From positions 82,389 through 146,388 of the forward strand of contig NZ_WKEQ01000013.1 of NCBI RefSeq assembly GCF_021605415.1: a stretch of DNA of 64,000 bases, in the 5' to 3' direction. Both the position numbers and the translations under genes were made by a program. This document shows, piece after piece, positions 61,671 through 64,000 of this stretch. Origin of the DNA: Pseudomonas syringae (GTDB taxonomy: Bacteria; Pseudomonadota; Gammaproteobacteria; Pseudomonadales; Pseudomonadaceae). The first letter of the stretch is position 1; every line of letters begins with the position of its first letter. Under the pieces are notes generated by a model. That model searched no databases and was not told the origin of the DNA. It worked only from the letters and a program-made list of their open reading frames with translations.

Positions 61671-62099
61671 CTATTCGGCAGGTGCAACCCCTTCACACTG
61701 CATTATTTTATGTTTTAACTCGTTGAATTCCTTGGAAAGGTTTTGCAATTGAATATCACCTAATAAACCTCGACTCTCCGGTGCAATCTGCAACCAACGC
61801 CCAGACTCAGGACTATCGTCGCGAGATGGCTGAGCCCTGACCCCGATATCGGCCAGTCGACGCATCAAGACCTGAACCATATCCAAACGCGAAAGACCTC
61901 CGACAAATAGGCACTGGTTACTTTTCGCATCACTTCGCTCACGAACCTTATCCGACTCACTTAATAATCGAATGTCTTGCTGTGAACCGCGATATAAATT
62001 GAGTGGCGTTACGTCTTTTGCGCGCAGAGGCGCTTCTTGCTGATGCCAGACGTAATAGAAAACGTTGAGTACAACCAACAGAAGAAACAACCAGCGCAT
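61671..62099 (-). CDS. Membrane-anchored SPOR-like hypothetical protein
   Basis: A 142-residue protein. MRWLFLLLVVLNVFYYVWH is an N-terminal membrane anchor with the rest periplasmic. CLFVGGLSRLDMVQVLMRRLADIGVRAQPS followed by GRWLQIAPES resembles a divergent SPOR repeat (peptidoglycan-binding). The Cys pair near residues 63 and 136 might form a disulfide. It follows coaX in the same direction with 7 bases between, matching the gene order of P. aeruginosa (PA4278-PA4280, as I recall). Function unknown. Confidence 0.7.
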   Translation of the reverse strand: MRWLFLLLVVLNVFYYVWHQQEAPLRAKDVTPLNLYRGSQQDIRLLSESDKVRERSDAKSNQCLFVGGLSRLDMVQVLMRRLADIGVRAQPSRDDSPESGRWLQIAPESRGLLGDIQLQNLSKEFNELKHKIMQCEGVAPAE

Positions 62100-62106
62100 A
62101 TGAACC

Positions 62107-62856
62107 TCAGGTCAAAGGACAAGCCATAGCCAAGCCCACGAACACCAGATCAGGCACCACCCTTGCGTTCGGCACTACACCCGAGACTAATCCTGCATCC
62201 CCGCCCGTTATGAATACAGTGAAGTTTTCCCCCCAAAAGCCTCGCGCGATTTCCAGTTGAGTCAGTACGAACCCCTTCAGCATCAACGCACAACCCCGCT
62301 CCACCGCCTCAACTGTAGAGCGCCCGGGAGCATCACTGGCAAGAGCTTCTTCTGCCGCCACGTCGCCATAGCGGATTTTGCGTGTATGGGTGCGCAGCTG
62401 ATTGCGCATCAGCGGCATTCCAGGACAAATGAAGCCACCAAGATGCTCGCCGTCAGCAGCAACGAAATCGGCGGTCACCGCCGTACCGAAGTCCAACACC
62501 AGGCACGCACCGGAAGCCAGGTGAAATCCGCCAAGCAGTGCCAACCATCGATCAAGCCCAAGACGCTGGTAATCATCGTACCCATTGCGTACGCCAGACA
62601 TTTCTTGCGCTGGCGCAGCACATATAGCTGTCACACCAAAAGCACCTTGCAACATACCTATCAAGGCATCGGTTTCCTCAACTGACCTGACGCTAACCAG
62701 TCGACAGGCACGGAGCGACAATCCTTCAAAAGCGCACAATTTCTCAAGGAGCCCCTGGTCAGAGTCGACGACACCCTCTCCAATCAATCGGCCGGCAGGC
62801 GCAGCTAAAACACGCCATTTGATAAAGCTGTTGCCGCAGTCAAGCTCAAGAATCAT
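62107..62856 (-). CDS. coaX: Type III pantothenate kinase
   Basis: CoaX phosphorylates pantothenate, the first step of coenzyme A synthesis; it needs a monovalent cation and is not inhibited by CoA. The 249-residue protein has the ASKHA motifs [12 protein letters not shown] (residues 4-15), [11 protein letters not shown] and [14 protein letters not shown], and a late [13 protein letters not shown] at 62856 chosen; a GTG directly precedes it. It overlaps the birA stop by 11 bases, so translation is coupled. Confidence 0.96.
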   Translation of the reverse strand: MILELDCGNSFIKWRVLAAPAGRLIGEGVVDSDQGLLEKLCAFEGLSLRACRLVSVRSVEETDALIGMLQGAFGVTAICAAPAQEMSGVRNGYDDYQRLGLDRWLALLGGFHLASGACLVLDFGTAVTADFVAADGEHLGGFICPGMPLMRNQLRTHTRKIRYGDVAAEEALASDAPGRSTVEAVERGCALMLKGFVLTQLEIARGFWGENFTVFITGGDAGLVSGVVPNARVVPDLVFVGLAMACPLT

Positions 62857-63799
62857 CACGCAACCTCAGACTGAGCTCACCGCCACTAAACACTTTTTCC
62901 ACACCATCCACCTTTAAGCGCAAGCCTCCCCGACCATCGATGCCCTGCACAACACCTTCGATGGTATTGGTGCCAGCAATCAACGACACAGCTCTATGTT
63001 GCCACAAGTGATTTTTCTCCCACTCTGACTGAAGTGACGAAAAACCACTCGCTTGGTGGCGCCCAAGATAGATCTGTAACTGATGACTCAATTCAGTCAC
63101 CAGGCGATTTCGATCGCAGCTTCCTCCAGATTCAAGGCGTATCGAGGTCCACTGCTGATCGACCTCAACTGCAGCCTGCATATTTACGTTTATCCCAATT
63201 CCCAGCACAACGTGACAAACATCCGCAGGGTCACCAACTAACTCCAACAAAATACCAGCGATTTTTTTTTGGTCGACCAATACATCGTTTGGCCATTTCA
63301 GACCGGCCCCCGCTACACCCAGCCCACGCAAAGTTTGCATTACTGCCAAGCCTACAACGAGACTTAAACCTTCAAGCTGTCGCATGCCGCCATCAATGCG
63401 CAACACAAGACTGTAATAGAGATTTTCGGCGAAGGGACTTACCCATTTCCGCCCTCTTCGCCCTCGCCCCGCGATCTGTCGCTCCGCCAGAATGAGGAAG
63501 GGCGCGACCTGCCCACGGCTTATGGCGCGCAATGCCTCCGCATTTGTGGAGTCGATTGTGTCAAACACCGTTACCGGCCATTCAACGCCAGCATCATTTA
63601 TTTCGAGAGGATCGAGCAGGGCTAACGGCGATGCCAGTTGGTAACCGCGACCCCGGACTTTATGAACAGACAACCCTAGCTCAGCCTCGAGAAGCTGCAA
63701 TTGCTTCCACACCGCGCTACGACTGACACCCAGGGCAAGACCCAAAGCCTGCCCGGAATGGAAGCGACCATCCTTAAGTAGATTCAACAACGTCAGCAT
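62846..63799 (-). CDS. birA: Biotin-protein ligase / biotin operon repressor BirA
   Basis: A 317-residue bifunctional protein. The N-terminal winged helix (residues 1-55: [25 protein letters not shown]) binds DNA; the catalytic domain has GRGRRG (111-116), the biotinyl-AMP loop, and [19 protein letters not shown]; an SH3-like C-terminal domain follows ([32 protein letters not shown]). It biotinylates acetyl-CoA carboxylase carrier protein. ATG at 63799 by family start. It heads the birA-coaX-SPOR-like operon beside the rrn operon. Confidence 0.96.
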   Translation of the reverse strand: MLTLLNLLKDGRFHSGQALGLALGVSRSAVWKQLQLLEAELGLSVHKVRGRGYQLASPLALLDPLEINDAGVEWPVTVFDTIDSTNAEALRAISRGQVAPFLILAERQIAGRGRRGRKWVSPFAENLYYSLVLRIDGGMRQLEGLSLVVGLAVMQTLRGLGVAGAGLKWPNDVLVDQKKIAGILLELVGDPADVCHVVLGIGINVNMQAAVEVDQQWTSIRLESGGSCDRNRLVTELSHQLQIYLGRHQASGFSSLQSEWEKNHLWQHRAVSLIAGTNTIEGVVQGIDGRGGLRLKVDGVEKVFSGGELSLRLRDDS

Positions 63800-63888
63800 G
63801 CACAATTCGCCTCTCAATGAGGCCCGAATGATAGCTATGCGCCGGGCCGTTGCATAGAAATCCAGTACCTTGGCTTTCTTGCAGACAA

Positions 63889-63922
63889 AACAAAACCCCA
63901 TCTGCTTTCGCAAATGGGGTTT
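63889..63922 (-). terminator. Terminator of the adjoining rrn operon
   Basis: AAACCCCAT (63893-63901) pairs with ATGGGGTTT (63914-63922), followed on the minus strand by TTGTTTTGTC. It lies 8 bases after the 5S rRNA end. Confidence 0.92.
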
Positions 63923-63930
63923 CGGAATTT

Positions 63931-64000
63931 AATCTTGACGATGACCTACTCTCACATGGGGAAACCCCACACTACCATCGGCGATGCATCGTTTCACTGC
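63931..64000 (-). rRNA. 5S ribosomal RNA, 3' part (cut by the window edge)
   Basis: The last 70 bases, read on the minus strand, include GATGCATCGCCGATGGTAGT, GTGGGGTTTCCCCATGTGAG and AGTAGGTCATCGTCAAGATT, the 3' portion of Pseudomonas 5S rRNA. The 5' half lies beyond the window. The exact mature 3' end could be a few bases shorter. Confidence 0.95.

Overview
The window is chromosomal DNA from a fluorescent pseudomonad, most likely the Pseudomonas fluorescens group. The evidence is GC-rich coding sequence, protein families and gene orders that match Pseudomonas (nrdR ... cnoX ... Zur-type operon ... oprG; ssb-MFS/uvrA-ftnA-katA; then the complete ribosomal block), and Pseudomonas-type REP palindromes between genes. 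I see no prophage, insertion sequence or CRISPR array. Functions are assigned from protein sequence and gene order read by eye; no database search was run.

Positions 1-9400 hold the 5' part of nrdR, a YbaY-type lipoprotein with a methyltransferase, the chaperone-thioredoxin cnoX, a small unknown gene, a four-gene metal operon behind a Zur-like palindrome (His-rich ZrgA/DUF2796 protein, ABC ATPase, FtsX-type permease, DUF3299 exported protein), the outer-membrane protein oprG behind an ANR-like box, and a two-gene NAD(P)-sugar epimerase/reductase-like unit. Positions 9660-22200 are more accessory: a giant Lhr helicase; a translationally coupled DUF72-ybhP-clsB-ybhN membrane-lipid operon; an alpha/beta hydrolase with a DUF3182 protein that looks ATP-grasp-like; and a GlxA-type regulator divergent from an isochorismatase-fold hydrolase. 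All REP-type palindromes lie in this first 18.3 kb.

Positions 22200-29300 hold ssb with an MFS transporter, divergent uvrA, a ferritin lacking the bacterioferritin haem ligand, and catalase katA. From 29546 to 61160 one unbroken minus-strand block carries the translation and transcription machinery. In transcription order (right to left) it reads tRNA-Tyr/Gly/Thr, tufB, tRNA-Trp, secE, nusG, rplKA, rplJL, rpoBC, rpsL, rpsG, fusA, tufA, then the S10, spc and alpha operons, ending at rplQ. Likely promoters can be read before rpsL, rpsJ, rpsH, rpsM and the tRNA cluster; several sit directly behind a hairpin that ends the previous unit. Upstream of the tRNAs lie a small membrane-anchored protein, coaX and birA, and the window ends in the 3' part of a 5S rRNA gene preceded by its terminator, so an rrn operon adjoins this edge.

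The best candidates for something under-described are the Zur-linked ABC/DUF3299 operon, the hydrolase-DUF3182 pair, and the hairpin-plus-promoter junctions inside the ribosomal block, notably the 209-base rpsN-rpsH spacer.
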